Of a DNA stretch of 64,000 bases, positions 51,196 to 60,176 are shown in pieces. Position 1 is the first letter of the stretch. Every line of letters begins with the position of its first letter. Source of the stretch: a virus; IMG/VR virus record IMGVR_UViG_3300030108_004017, positions 45,435 through 109,434 of that record. One strand, 5' to 3'. Made by a program: the position numbers and the translations under genes. The notes beneath the pieces are model-generated. The model was not told where the DNA came from, did not search any database, and worked only from the letters and a program-made list of their open reading frames with translations.

Positions 51196-52210
51196 TTGTG
51201 TTCTTTACTATGTGATTTATCATACTCCAAGTTGAATTCAACCAACTATCAATATTTGGAATTGCACCATATAGTTTATCCTCTAAGAATAGTTTCTGAA
51301 ACTTCACCTTTTTCAGTTCTGTAGGTGGTTCATCTAACCTATCCAATATGTTTATTTTTGTAGTTCCACTTATATTTACATCGTGTAACTGCATCAATTT
51401 GTAATTTACATCTAATATGTTTGAAGAGTCTGAAAGTCTTTTATCTAAACTAATCAACTCATCCATTGAAATCATTTTATCTTTTGATAAAACTTCCCAT
51501 TTCTGTATTGTCTTTCCACCAATTCCACGAACACCTTTTATGTTGTCACTTTTATCTCCTTCTATAATTCTATAGTATAAAAGATTCTTTGAACTAACAC
51601 CATATTCTTCTAATACTTGTGGTGGTTTGTAGAATTTTTTCTTTGTTGGTGAATAAACACTCACCCTATCACTAACCAATTGAAGAAAGTCTTTATCAGT
51701 AGACATTATAATGACTTCAGATTCTTTGAGACATTGTTTAGTTAGATAACCAATGGTATCATCAGCCTCAATTCCATCAACAGAATATGTCAATACAGGA
51801 AGATACTCAAGATACTCAACAACTCTTCTCAGTTGTTTCATCATAGAAAATCGTTCATCATTCTTCTCATTGAATAATCCATCGGCACGATTTAGTCTTT
51901 CTGACATTTTTCTACCTTGTTTATATTCAGGATAGAGTTTTCTTCTTCTGGTAGACCCACCTTTACCATCGAATACCACGATAGCTCGTGTGGGTCTGAC
52001 CATACTCACGACATAACCTATTGATTTGAGAAATCCTGATAAACCACCGATGTGTTCTCCATCATCATTTGTTGTTGGTATCGCACTAAAACATCTTATA
52101 AAAGTGTTCAACCCATCAATGATTAGAACCTTATCGTTCAATTCACCAAGATTATCTTTTCCACCATTCTTCTTGATTTCTTCCAAGATAGATAGATACT
52201 CTTTTTTCAT
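51173..52210 (-). CDS. rnh: 5-prime exonuclease, T4 Rnh/FEN-like
   Basis: 345 aa. FEN/PIN active-site residues in order: VLIIDGLNTFIRC, AIVVFDGKGGSTRRRKLYPE, SVDGIEADDTIGYL, IMSTDKDFLQLVSD and IIEGDKSDNIKGVRGIGGKT (helix-hairpin-helix). Removes RNA primers and flaps from lagging-strand fragments. Slightly longer than T4 Rnh (305). It overlaps the UvsX gene by one base. Confidence 0.92.
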   Translation of the reverse strand: MKKEYLSILEEIKKNGGKDNLGELNDKVLIIDGLNTFIRCFSAIPTTNDDGEHIGGLSGFLKSIGYVVSMVRPTRAIVVFDGKGGSTRRRKLYPEYKQGRKMSERLNRADGLFNEKNDERFSMMKQLRRVVEYLEYLPVLTYSVDGIEADDTIGYLTKQCLKESEVIIMSTDKDFLQLVSDRVSVYSPTKKKFYKPPQVLEEYGVSSKNLLYYRIIEGDKSDNIKGVRGIGGKTIQKWEVLSKDKMISMDELISLDKRLSDSSNILDVNYKLMQLHDVNISGTTKINILDRLDEPPTELKKVKFQKLFLEDKLYGAIPNIDSWLNSTWSMINHIVKNTNGKKENL

Positions 52211-53307
52211 TAGTCCCCAACTATCTCGTCTGTATATTCAATATCATCGATTCCCATATCTTCTGTTTTATATTGTAATATTACTTTATTACAAATAAGG
52301 TCATAGACATAAGATTTCAACTCTTCATCTTCCATAAGTTCATCCCAATCTTTTGATTGAAATTTATGTTCTTTACCTTCTCCATCTACTAATGTATACC
52401 AAGCACCTGCGGACTTTACTAATTTGTGGTCTTTCAACACAGTCAACCAACCACCAAGATTGTCAATTCCACTCTCGAAATACATATCATAGTCTGCGTG
52501 TCGTAATGGTGGGCCAAGTCTATTCTTGATTATTTGAGCCCTACACTTCATCCCAAGAATATTTTTCTTATTATCCTTGATTTGTCCCATATTCTTTAGT
52601 CGAATACGAGTTGATGCGTGAAATGGTAAGGCCTTCCCACCACTTGTTGTCCAAGGATCTCCAAACATAACTCCGAGTTTCTGTCTGAGTTGGTTTGTAA
52701 ATACCAAGGCTATGTTTTGTCTACCAATCATCTGTGTGATTTTTCTCATTGCCTTTGATATGATGATTGCCTTCGCAGTTGCCCAACCATCTTTATCAAA
52801 GTCAGCATCCATCTCTACCTTAGTAGAAGCTGCAGCTAATGAATCAATAAGAATAGTTACCAACCTATCCTTATCGGACTCACGAACTTTAGTTACAATT
52901 TCTTCAATAGCCTGAAAGATGTCTTCCACAGTTTCGAGATGTAAATACAACATCTTTGAAACATCAACACCTATAGCCCCAAGAAATTGCTGACTAACTG
53001 AAGTCTCAGTATCTATATAAACTGCGACTCCACCTTTCTTCTGAGTTTCGGATAATATATGAGCACCAAGTAATGATTTACCACTTGATTCCAATCCGTT
53101 GATTTCAGTAATTCTACCAACTGCAATTCCACCATTTTGTCTATTTGAAATAGCCAAATCCAACATACTACTACCTGTAGAAATGAAATCTTTTACATCT
53201 GTTGGTGATTGTGAAGCCTCTCCCAAAAAGTAAGCAACTTTGTAATCTTTGAAACTCTTGTTTAGATTTTCAGCTAAAACTTGAGCCAAATCTTCTTTTG
53301 TAGGCAT
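52210..53307 (-). CDS. uvsX: RecA/UvsX recombinase
   Basis: 365 aa. Walker A INGLESSGKSLLGA (69-82), Walker B VTILIDSLAAASTKVEMDAD, and FTNQLRQKLGVMFGDPWTTS (DNA-binding loop), followed by SGGKALPFHASTRIRLK. The core is closer to bacterial RecA than many T4-like UvsX proteins. It promotes strand exchange and recombination-dependent replication. Start set by TTAGGAGTAATAT. An RNA stem-loop occupies its leader (53330-53393). Confidence 0.93.
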   Translation of the reverse strand: MPTKEDLAQVLAENLNKSFKDYKVAYFLGEASQSPTDVKDFISTGSSMLDLAISNRQNGGIAVGRITEINGLESSGKSLLGAHILSETQKKGGVAVYIDTETSVSQQFLGAIGVDVSKMLYLHLETVEDIFQAIEEIVTKVRESDKDRLVTILIDSLAAASTKVEMDADFDKDGWATAKAIIISKAMRKITQMIGRQNIALVFTNQLRQKLGVMFGDPWTTSGGKALPFHASTRIRLKNMGQIKDNKKNILGMKCRAQIIKNRLGPPLRHADYDMYFESGIDNLGGWLTVLKDHKLVKSAGAWYTLVDGEGKEHKFQSKDWDELMEDEELKSYVYDLICNKVILQYKTEDMGIDDIEYTDEIVGD

Positions 53308-53329
53308 ATATTACTCCTAATGTTAAAAC

Positions 53330-53393
53330 TTTGGGTGGTTGGGCATACAAACACAGCCCTCTCATCGCTTGGTTCTGTAGGATACCACCCAAA
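53330..53393 (-). promoter_or_regulatory. Structured leader RNA of uvsX
   Basis: A perfect 10-bp outer stem (53330-53339 with 53384-53393, TTTGGGTGGT / ACCACCCAAA) encloses an inner GGGC / GCCC hairpin (53341-53344 with 53356-53359) and a possible pseudoknot between loop UGUA and an upstream UACA. It ends about 20 bp before the uvsX start. Such compact nested stems suggest a translational operator or small riboswitch; no known family is matched. Confidence 0.5.
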
Positions 53394-53405
53394 TATTATT
53401 GTTAT

Positions 53406-54152
53406 TTACTTATTGAAAAGGTCGTCAAACGCATCTTCTACATTTACATTAGAAGTTGCAGTGTCTAAAGCTGGAGACTTCTTCTCTTCAGCTTCTTCTT
53501 CTTCAGTACCTTGTAACCATTGGTTCAATACATCTGTCAATTCATCATACGAAAGTTCTGTATAAATCTCTCGTAAGTCTGATTGATTCTCCAAAAGACT
53601 CTCAAGTTTTTGAGCATCTTCTGTGATGGCGGTCTGATTTGGTTTGACTCTGATGTTAGTTTTTGGATAACTAGCACCTGTTTCCTCAGCCGTTAGGAAC
53701 TCTACAGAAATATCACGACCATTTACTGGATCCGTAATATCACCATAATCAGGATCGGCAATTACTGAAAGTAATTCTTGATATACTGTTTTACCGAATC
53801 CCCAAAAGCGAACACCCTCATTCTCTTCACCACGAACAATTACTGGTGCAAATGTTCTCATCTTAGCTTCTAACTTACGACCAAGACGAAAATCATCACG
53901 ACTACCTGATTGTTTTAGTTTACTTGCAAACTCTTCAATCGGGTCAGGACGACCATAAGTGATAGGAGAAAGATAAGTCTTTCCACCTAAATCATAGTGA
54001 AAGAACAATTCTATAAAAGGAATGTCTTTATTGTGTTTGTAAGGAATTACTCGGATAACCTGTTTACCAGGACTTGGTTTCCAAAGGTTGGAAGTCCGAG
54101 TGTTTGTTGTTTGAAGTTGATTCAATCTTTTTCTAACTGCATCAATGTCCAT
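53406..54152 (-). CDS. Single-strand DNA-binding protein, gp32-like
   Basis: 248 aa, a little shorter than T4 gp32 (301). Basic N-terminus for cooperativity (MDIDAVRKRLNQLQTTNTR), an OB-fold core (IRVIPYKHNKDIPFIELFFH, FAPVIVRGEENEGVRFWGFG) and an acidic tail (TEEEEAEEKK, ending VEDAFDDLFNK) that contacts partner proteins. The T4 zinc-binding cysteines are absent. Coats DNA for gp43, UvsX and gp41. Start after TTAGGAG. Confidence 0.9.
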   Translation of the reverse strand: MDIDAVRKRLNQLQTTNTRTSNLWKPSPGKQVIRVIPYKHNKDIPFIELFFHYDLGGKTYLSPITYGRPDPIEEFASKLKQSGSRDDFRLGRKLEAKMRTFAPVIVRGEENEGVRFWGFGKTVYQELLSVIADPDYGDITDPVNGRDISVEFLTAEETGASYPKTNIRVKPNQTAITEDAQKLESLLENQSDLREIYTELSYDELTDVLNQWLQGTEEEEAEEKKSPALDTATSNVNVEDAFDDLFNK

Positions 54153-54320
54153 TATTTACTCCTAATTTAGTGTTATTGTTTAATTGTTAATTACCAATCA
54201 AGTAGTAACCTGATTTGTAATAATATATATCACGGAAAATATTATTAATCGAAAAAACTTTTCGTATAACCTATTTTGTTTGACCATCCTTAATATATAT
54301 GACGGTCAGATCTCAAACGA
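54153..54320 (-). promoter_or_regulatory. Regulatory region upstream of gp32
   Basis: AT-rich, no gene. ATATATATTA occurs twice on the minus strand, after GTC and GTG respectively (near 54220-54235 and 54284-54300), as two possible -10 elements, with a GAAAAGTTTTTTC hairpin between. Probably the promoter region of gp32, but no canonical -35 was found. Confidence 0.4.
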
Positions 54321-54716
54321 TTATAAATTATGTACGGTGTGTATTTTTGTTTTTATGATTTGATAAGAGTCTTGTCCCTTATTTAGCAATAAAGAATTTT
54401 GATAATTATCCCAAGGAATAACATATCTTTTATCAAGTACCCCATTGTTCAATTCTTTGATTATACAATTTATCGCATTGATTGTGTACAATGTATTGGT
54501 TTGTTTCTTTCTATGTAGTGAAATAGTATCTCTCATATCAGTAATGTAATCACCAGTTTGTTCTATGTTATATGTACACATCAACTGATTTGGATTGTTT
54601 ACATTTTCCAATACAAATATTTTACCAAACAAAACATCACTACATTCCGAAATTAGAAACAGAATATGGTCTAACTGATCAGGTGCAGCAAAAGTACATA
54701 GTAGTTGAGTTTTCAT
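54321..54716 (-). CDS. Small conserved-type phage protein
   Basis: 131 aa. TQLLCTFAAPDQLDHILFLI, then KQTNTLYTINAINCIIKELN, DKRYVIPWDNYQNSLLL and a beta-like end. Resembles proteins seen near gp32 in other T4-like marine phages, where they are of unknown role; this is memory of the pattern, not a database check. Overlaps the 730-aa gene's stop by one base. Confidence 0.6.
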   Translation of the reverse strand: MKTQLLCTFAAPDQLDHILFLISECSDVLFGKIFVLENVNNPNQLMCTYNIEQTGDYITDMRDTISLHRKKQTNTLYTINAINCIIKELNNGVLDKRYVIPWDNYQNSLLLNKGQDSYQIIKTKIHTVHNL

Positions 54717-56908
54717 TAGACTTCCTTTATTTCACCTGTCTCGGAATCTAAAACCTCACCACCATCTTTCAATTCTACATCTGCAGGTTTACCATCTCCA
54801 GTAAATGATAACTGACATCCACCACCTGAACGACCTTTGGTTCTACGAGTTCTGAATGTTATTGAGTAATCATTTGGGTCATTTGTACCTTTTGATGTTA
54901 CGAATTTTGGTTCGTTATTTTCATCATAGAATTGTTTGTTGTGTTCTAACTCGGTGAGTGTTTCATTTGTTCTAATGTTATTTGCAATTTCAATTGCAGA
55001 TAATAGAGCTTCTGGTTTTACCTTACCACCTCTTTCGATTAGATTACCAGCATTATTTTCACCAATAAGTGCAGCCGCATGTTCCTTTGTGATAACACCA
55101 CCCATAAGTTTCCTAAACTTATCATCAATCTTTTTCATTTCTCGTTGAAAAGTTTCCCACTTTACATTTGCAGGTTTTAGGTCTTTTGTGAGTTCTTGAA
55201 TTCGTTCAATCTCTTCCATATAGTCTGCAGTAATTTCTGCAATTTTTTCTATTTCTTCTTCAGTAAAAGTGTCACCTAAGTCTACTTCTTGGAGTGTCTT
55301 CTTTATCCAATTTTTGGTTTTTTCTTTGGTTTCTTTTTTATTCTCACCCTTTATCAAATCATCATTTATCAATAATGTATGACCTTCTTCTCCAAGATAT
55401 TGTCCTTGATTATTTTGTTTTGATTTATCTTGATGTAATTCACAGATAGTTTTTGAGTTTGCAGGACATCCATATGTTCTACCTTGTTTACCCCATTTAC
55501 AACTTATCAATGCAACTACCTCACCACCATTTACTTTTATTTTATCTCCAGCAGGAAAGTTACCAGCAGATGGTAAGTATACTTCTTCACCATTTGCCAA
55601 TTCTTGTTCATATAAATTATTTTCAGCAATCTGTTTCAATATTGAATTAGCAATATCCGAATCTGCCTTATGTAAATCAACCATCAATTGATTGTAACTA
55701 TCAGCAATTGCTTTTCTTGCCTCTTCACTTGGTACAGGAATATCTTCCAAGATTTTTTGTAATCTCTTTTGATGTGCTTCTAACGCCTTTGGAACTCCCT
55801 CATCAACATTACCAGCCTCTGCCTGTTCTTTTGCAAAGTCAATTGTATTTTGTAGTGCTGGATTATTTATACTTTGTTCTAAATAATCTTTTGAGTATTG
55901 ACTACTTGGCATTTTGGCCCTTCCATCTTTGTCTTTTACAACATACAATCCGTGTAAACCTGACCTTATTTTTTTCATTATAGGATGTCTTTCGTGAAAT
56001 TCCTTTACACTCTCATCGTCCTCTGGTTTTGCTATATTTTCATCACCCAAGTCTGGTTTAGCTGCTGCACTAAATCCATCTTTCAAAGCTCTTGGATTGA
56101 AAGGTTCACCTAAATCAACATACTTTTCCATCTGTTGTACCAAGTCCTCTGATGCTACCGTTCCTGATGAAGATAATATTTTTCTCATTCCACCGATTCC
56201 ATTCAAATAAGCTTTTCTTTGACCAGATTTTGGCATCGCATTAGTAGAGAATCTACCATTTTTCATCAACCATTCTGCGGCTTCTTTCTTTTCTTCTTCA
56301 GTTGCATCATCATCATATAGTGTTTCAATCTTTTCCATACATTCGTCCACCAAGTCTTGTTTGTCTTTATCTAATAAATCACGAGCCTCATCAACTTTCT
56401 TTTTCAAAAAGTTTACTTTCTTTTGATTCTCTTTTGAAATATTTTTCTTCTTTTCTGGTGGATTGTCAAGGTGTTTATCAACATCAAAATCATCAGGAGT
56501 TGCCTTCTGTGTCTCGTCCTCTTCTTTATCTTTTGATTTTGAATCAGTATCTTTTTCAGCCTCATCTGGTTTCTGAAGTTTACCATCAACATTTACAAAT
56601 ACTGCTGGTTTTTCTCCTTCACCTTTATTATTTTTCTTACCATATTCTGGAGGTTTAGTTCCTCTGATATAAGCAAGTCCTTTTTGTTTTAATATTTCTT
56701 TATCTTTATCAGTTAGTGGTTTTGTATCATCCTCTGGTGCCTCACCCAAAAATACTTTATGTATATTGTTCAAGTAAGCAGTTGCAGATGGATGATCCCA
56801 TCCCTTGTCTATCAAAACTCCATATAGTTCTTCAAGACTTGATAGTTTTCCGTCTTCTACTCCCCAATTTAGTATTAGAGAATCTATATGTTCCATTAAT
56901 TTTTTCAT
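54716..56908 (-). CDS. Large acidic virion-associated candidate
   Basis: 730 aa. Mostly helical, Lys/Glu-rich, with disordered charged tracts at about 95-170. PDDFDVDKHL near 136-145 matches ASDFDIDKRL in the 5952-6890 protein. The middle has a compact beta segment (DKIKVNGGEVVALISCKWGK) with two further cysteines (YGCPANSKTICELHQD) that could bind metal. The end is Gly/Arg-rich (TRRTKGRSGGGCQLSFTGDG). Large size and lack of enzyme motifs suggest a capsid-internal or injected protein. Not recognised. Confidence 0.5.
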   Translation of the reverse strand: MKKLMEHIDSLILNWGVEDGKLSSLEELYGVLIDKGWDHPSATAYLNNIHKVFLGEAPEDDTKPLTDKDKEILKQKGLAYIRGTKPPEYGKKNNKGEGEKPAVFVNVDGKLQKPDEAEKDTDSKSKDKEEDETQKATPDDFDVDKHLDNPPEKKKNISKENQKKVNFLKKKVDEARDLLDKDKQDLVDECMEKIETLYDDDATEEEKKEAAEWLMKNGRFSTNAMPKSGQRKAYLNGIGGMRKILSSSGTVASEDLVQQMEKYVDLGEPFNPRALKDGFSAAAKPDLGDENIAKPEDDESVKEFHERHPIMKKIRSGLHGLYVVKDKDGRAKMPSSQYSKDYLEQSINNPALQNTIDFAKEQAEAGNVDEGVPKALEAHQKRLQKILEDIPVPSEEARKAIADSYNQLMVDLHKADSDIANSILKQIAENNLYEQELANGEEVYLPSAGNFPAGDKIKVNGGEVVALISCKWGKQGRTYGCPANSKTICELHQDKSKQNNQGQYLGEEGHTLLINDDLIKGENKKETKEKTKNWIKKTLQEVDLGDTFTEEEIEKIAEITADYMEEIERIQELTKDLKPANVKWETFQREMKKIDDKFRKLMGGVITKEHAAALIGENNAGNLIERGGKVKPEALLSAIEIANNIRTNETLTELEHNKQFYDENNEPKFVTSKGTNDPNDYSITFRTRRTKGRSGGGCQLSFTGDGKPADVELKDGGEVLDSETGEIKEV

Positions 56909-57429
56909 AAGTAAAATCCCTCACTCTTAAATTCGTACTTGTAAGGTATGACATTGATACCCATATTATATCCTAAAGACACAGATACCATCAATCGAGT
57001 ATTTCCAGCCAATAAATAATTATCACTATTTTTATCTCTCACTACAAGTGGTAATGGTAATTTCATTGGTGGTGTTGATTTGAATGCCTTGTAAATTCTT
57101 TTCCAATCCTTACCATAATGATTAGATAATCTTTTTGTCTCATCTAATCCCGCAGATAATCCACCATCTTTTATAATGGTTAGAACCTCTCCAACATCTG
57201 AATTATACAATTCTTTCAACTCCTCAACACTAAATATTTCCTCTTGTGCAACCTTTACGGAATCATTGAAATCATCCCAATCTTTTGCCAATCGTGGCAT
57301 TACAAATTTTGTTTTATCATTCTCTTTGAATTCATCATACTCATCTCTAATCTCATCGTAACTCAAAGGTCTAAAATGATTCCACTTCTTCAAAGTCACT
57401 TCATTTATAAGTGAATACAAACTAATCAT
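56905..57429 (-). CDS. ParB/Srx-fold-like protein with capsid-targeting-like start
   Basis: 174 aa. C-terminal PLVVRDKNSDNYLLAGNTRL with M-V-S following is the ParB/sulfiredoxin-type G-x-T/H-R loop, which binds nucleotide in relatives. The N-terminus MISLYSLINEVTLKK carries INE, like the T4 prohead-protease site. It belongs to a three-gene block (56905-58908) with similar starts. Packaging is inference; the nucleotide role is family knowledge. Confidence 0.6.
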   Translation of the reverse strand: MISLYSLINEVTLKKWNHFRPLSYDEIRDEYDEFKENDKTKFVMPRLAKDWDDFNDSVKVAQEEIFSVEELKELYNSDVGEVLTIIKDGGLSAGLDETKRLSNHYGKDWKRIYKAFKSTPPMKLPLPLVVRDKNSDNYLLAGNTRLMVSVSLGYNMGINVIPYKYEFKSEGFYL

Positions 57430-58049
57430 AAAGACCTCGCTAAAGAGTCACCCAAAATTTTACCATACTGATAATCACTTGGATAATGAACTTTACCTAA
57501 GACTCTTGAGTATGAAATATTTTCTCCCAACTCATATAATTCACTAGCAATACTCGGATATTTTGTTGCTAATTTTATGGACAATAAATAAGCCTGAGTT
57601 GAATGTCCACTTGGATAACTTGGTGTTTTTGCAGAATCCACAGAAGATTGATTTATATCAATACCTCTAACTTCTGCAACTTGAGATGGTCTTGGTCTAT
57701 TATAATGATATTTTAGTACATATATAGGACCTCTACTTTTATGTACCAAGTCATCAATATAATCTTCATTTCTATCAAATCCAAAACCTTCCAATAAATC
57801 ACTAAAGTTGTCTTCGATATTATCAAATTCTTTTAGTTCACTACCATCTGTTCTCAAGTCTCGTAAAAATTCTAATTCATTCAATGTAACATAACTTGAA
57901 TTTTTTGGTGGATTTTTATAAGGTATAGAGATAGTTTTTAGCCATTCCTTTCCCTCATCAATTCTCTTTTGATGTTTCTTTGATATGTCGTGAGTATAAA
58001 CGAGTTCGTCTATATTGACCAAATCATATAATGAAATATTAATTGACAT
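57426..58049 (-). CDS. PAP2-family phosphatase
   Basis: 207 aa. All three PAP2 motifs are present: VLKYHYNRPRPSQVAE (K-x6-RP), SYPSGHSTQAYLLS (PSGH) and SYSRVLGKVHYPSDYQYGK (SR-x5-H-x3-D). No membrane helices, unlike lipid phosphatases, so it is a soluble acid-phosphatase type. N-terminus MSINISLYDLVNIDELV includes IDE, another possible capsid-protease site. A soluble phosphatase between two proteins with similar starts suggests co-packaging or co-expression. Confidence 0.85.
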   Translation of the reverse strand: MSINISLYDLVNIDELVYTHDISKKHQKRIDEGKEWLKTISIPYKNPPKNSSYVTLNELEFLRDLRTDGSELKEFDNIEDNFSDLLEGFGFDRNEDYIDDLVHKSRGPIYVLKYHYNRPRPSQVAEVRGIDINQSSVDSAKTPSYPSGHSTQAYLLSIKLATKYPSIASELYELGENISYSRVLGKVHYPSDYQYGKILGDSLARSL

Positions 58050-58908
58050 TTATTTGTCCTTTTCTTGCTGTATACCATTTTCTGTATTGACCAGGTGTTC
58101 CATATGTTATATCTCTTGTTAGTTTTTCGAGTTGTTTTTTATTTTCCTTGAAGTAATAATCTTTTTCAAGTCTTTTCATTACAAATGCACTTTTTATTTT
58201 TGCACTATGTAGTATGATTTCATTCCAATTCCAATTTACTTTACTCTCATCACTCGTAAGATTTTTTACAAATTTCTTTTTATTTTTCATCAATAAGTCA
58301 TTTGTAAAATCAATATAATTTCGTATAAGTTCGTTTGCTTTTTTATTCATTTCCACCTTAGCCAATTCTGCAACTTCCATATACCGTAAATCTGGATTTT
58401 TATCTTTTATCTCATCTTGAATATCTTGTTCCATATCATACCATTCACTACGAGTATATAATTTTTTATTCTTTTTAGCTGCTCTTCTTACGAACTCACT
58501 ATCTCCAAATACTTTACGAGCCTCCAACCATCTACGACCTGTTTTGTCTGGAACACTTGCCAAATCAGATTGTGCTCTTGCCAGTAAAAATCCCTCTACT
58601 TGAAATACAATTCCACCTGAACCTGTCTGTATTCCCTTTCCTTTAGCCAATGGAGAGTCTGCTGCAACTTGGTCAAATGTAGAAAGTGATTTTTTCTTAC
58701 CAACCACACCAGCTACTTTAGGAATATATTCTGGTCCTGTCATATGAAAAGCTGTAACTGGTACTTGACCAATTAGTTTCTCTATCGTCTTTGGATAGAT
58801 TGGTACATTTTCTTGACTCAATACCCATTTCAATGATTCTTGAGTATGTGCTGGATACCATTTATCTCCTATGAAAGTTTCTTTTAGTAATTGTTTTAGT
58901 TTTATCAT
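58039..58908 (-). CDS. Possible ADP-ribosyltransferase-like protein
   Basis: 289 aa. The N-terminus MIKLKQLLKETFIGDKWYPA has an L-K-E capsid-protease-like site. Residues about 50-115 show VTAFHMTGPEYIPKV, GKKKSLSTFDQVAADSPLAK and GGIVFQVEGFLLARAQSD. The H-x-T and S-T-F elements look like ADP-ribosyltransferase strands, but the catalytic Glu is not certain. The basic, helical C-terminal half (KKNKKLYTRSEWYDMEQD) is not recognised. T4 injects ADP-ribosyltransferases (Alt) with its DNA, so a packaged enzyme is plausible but unproven. Confidence 0.45.
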   Translation of the reverse strand: MIKLKQLLKETFIGDKWYPAHTQESLKWVLSQENVPIYPKTIEKLIGQVPVTAFHMTGPEYIPKVAGVVGKKKSLSTFDQVAADSPLAKGKGIQTGSGGIVFQVEGFLLARAQSDLASVPDKTGRRWLEARKVFGDSEFVRRAAKKNKKLYTRSEWYDMEQDIQDEIKDKNPDLRYMEVAELAKVEMNKKANELIRNYIDFTNDLLMKNKKKFVKNLTSDESKVNWNWNEIILHSAKIKSAFVMKRLEKDYYFKENKKQLEKLTRDITYGTPGQYRKWYTARKGQINVN

Positions 58909-60176
58909 TTCATATCGTGATAATTATCACCCCTCTTTAGTGTGACAGGAAAAATACCATCCCTATCAACTATTCTTTTACAATCTTTCAAAGTCTCTAC
59001 ACCATCGTTCATATTGAAATCTATTAGAAAAGAATCATATGAGTATAAAACCAACTTGGATTCTTTGTCTTCCAAATACTTATTCAACTCTTGAATTACT
59101 TGTAGATTGTTTTCTGTTTCACTCAATTGTATCAAATAATTGAACAATTTATTTTTGTTCATATTTGGTAGATTTTTGGCGAAAAGCCTTCGTTTATAAA
59201 TATCTGAAGAAACAAATTGTCGTTCTTTATACTCACTCCATTTTGAATTTATATACTCTTGTACGGATTTAAAAAAGGGATTGGTATCAATAATGTTCTC
59301 TGGAATGTTACCATACAAGTATTGAAAGGATAATCTTTTTGCTTCTTCATAATCATCTATACCATAAAATTTCATCATATATTCGTGTACTGAAGTTTTA
59401 GGTAGGTCGAAGTCTATTATTTTTGCAATCAACCTCAAGTGATATGCATCATAATCCATTTCAACTAACTTACCATTTTGTCCAAATCTACTTATAAACT
59501 TTTTTCTACTACCATCTTTTTTATTTAGAGCTGCAAAATTGATACCACCAAATCTATTACTCGGTCTACCTGTACTTGTGAAAGGATTATATTCTGAATA
59601 TACAATACCATCTGTAGTTTGTATTCCATTACTCTCTATTGTTTGATAACTTTCTAACATCAAATTATGATATACATCTGAACATTCTTGATGATTATCA
59701 TATGATTTGTATGAATCATAAATCTTTGTAGTATATTCTATTAGTTTAGTTATCGGTAATAAATTATTTATCTTTTTTAGATTACGCCATTCATAGTGAA
59801 ATATTTGTTGTGTATTAGTATAAAAATCTTCATCATCCAAGACTTCATTATCAGAAAGGTATCGTGACATTTTTAGGTCTATGAGATTTGCACACTTTAC
59901 CAAATGAAGTAATCTCTTCTTATCTACACAATATTTTTTTGTATTTGAACAAACTAATTCGACAAGGAATTGTTCTTGTTGTGCATCTGACAGATTTATA
60001 CAATCTATATGGTCAAATGGTACAACATACCATTCATCAAAGTATAACATAATGACACTAATTTTATCATCACTTGGATGTTTTTTTATAGTGTCACATA
60101 ACACTTGTATGAAAAAGTTTTTTGTTTTTACTAATTCAATAACCTTGTCAAGTTGTCCTTGACTTTCTATAACCAT
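58905..60176 (-). CDS. Compact family A DNA polymerase-like protein
   Basis: 423 aa, about half of Klenow length. N-terminal 110 residues look like a degenerate 3-5 exonuclease domain (VVPFDHIDCINLSDAQQEQF, VDKKRLLHLV) without catalytic acids. Then PolA features: YNPFTSTGRPSNRFGGINFA (197-216), motif A VEMDYDAYHLRL (D241), motif B-like AKRLSFQYLYGN (279-290) and motif C-like LYSYDSFLIDF (D381), where HDE is replaced. The phage already has a gp43 replicase, so this may be a repair or specialised polymerase, or a non-catalytic relative. Overlaps the ART-like gene by four bases. Confidence 0.75.
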   Translation of the reverse strand: MVIESQGQLDKVIELVKTKNFFIQVLCDTIKKHPSDDKISVIMLYFDEWYVVPFDHIDCINLSDAQQEQFLVELVCSNTKKYCVDKKRLLHLVKCANLIDLKMSRYLSDNEVLDDEDFYTNTQQIFHYEWRNLKKINNLLPITKLIEYTTKIYDSYKSYDNHQECSDVYHNLMLESYQTIESNGIQTTDGIVYSEYNPFTSTGRPSNRFGGINFAALNKKDGSRKKFISRFGQNGKLVEMDYDAYHLRLIAKIIDFDLPKTSVHEYMMKFYGIDDYEEAKRLSFQYLYGNIPENIIDTNPFFKSVQEYINSKWSEYKERQFVSSDIYKRRLFAKNLPNMNKNKLFNYLIQLSETENNLQVIQELNKYLEDKESKLVLYSYDSFLIDFNMNDGVETLKDCKRIVDRDGIFPVTLKRGDNYHDMK

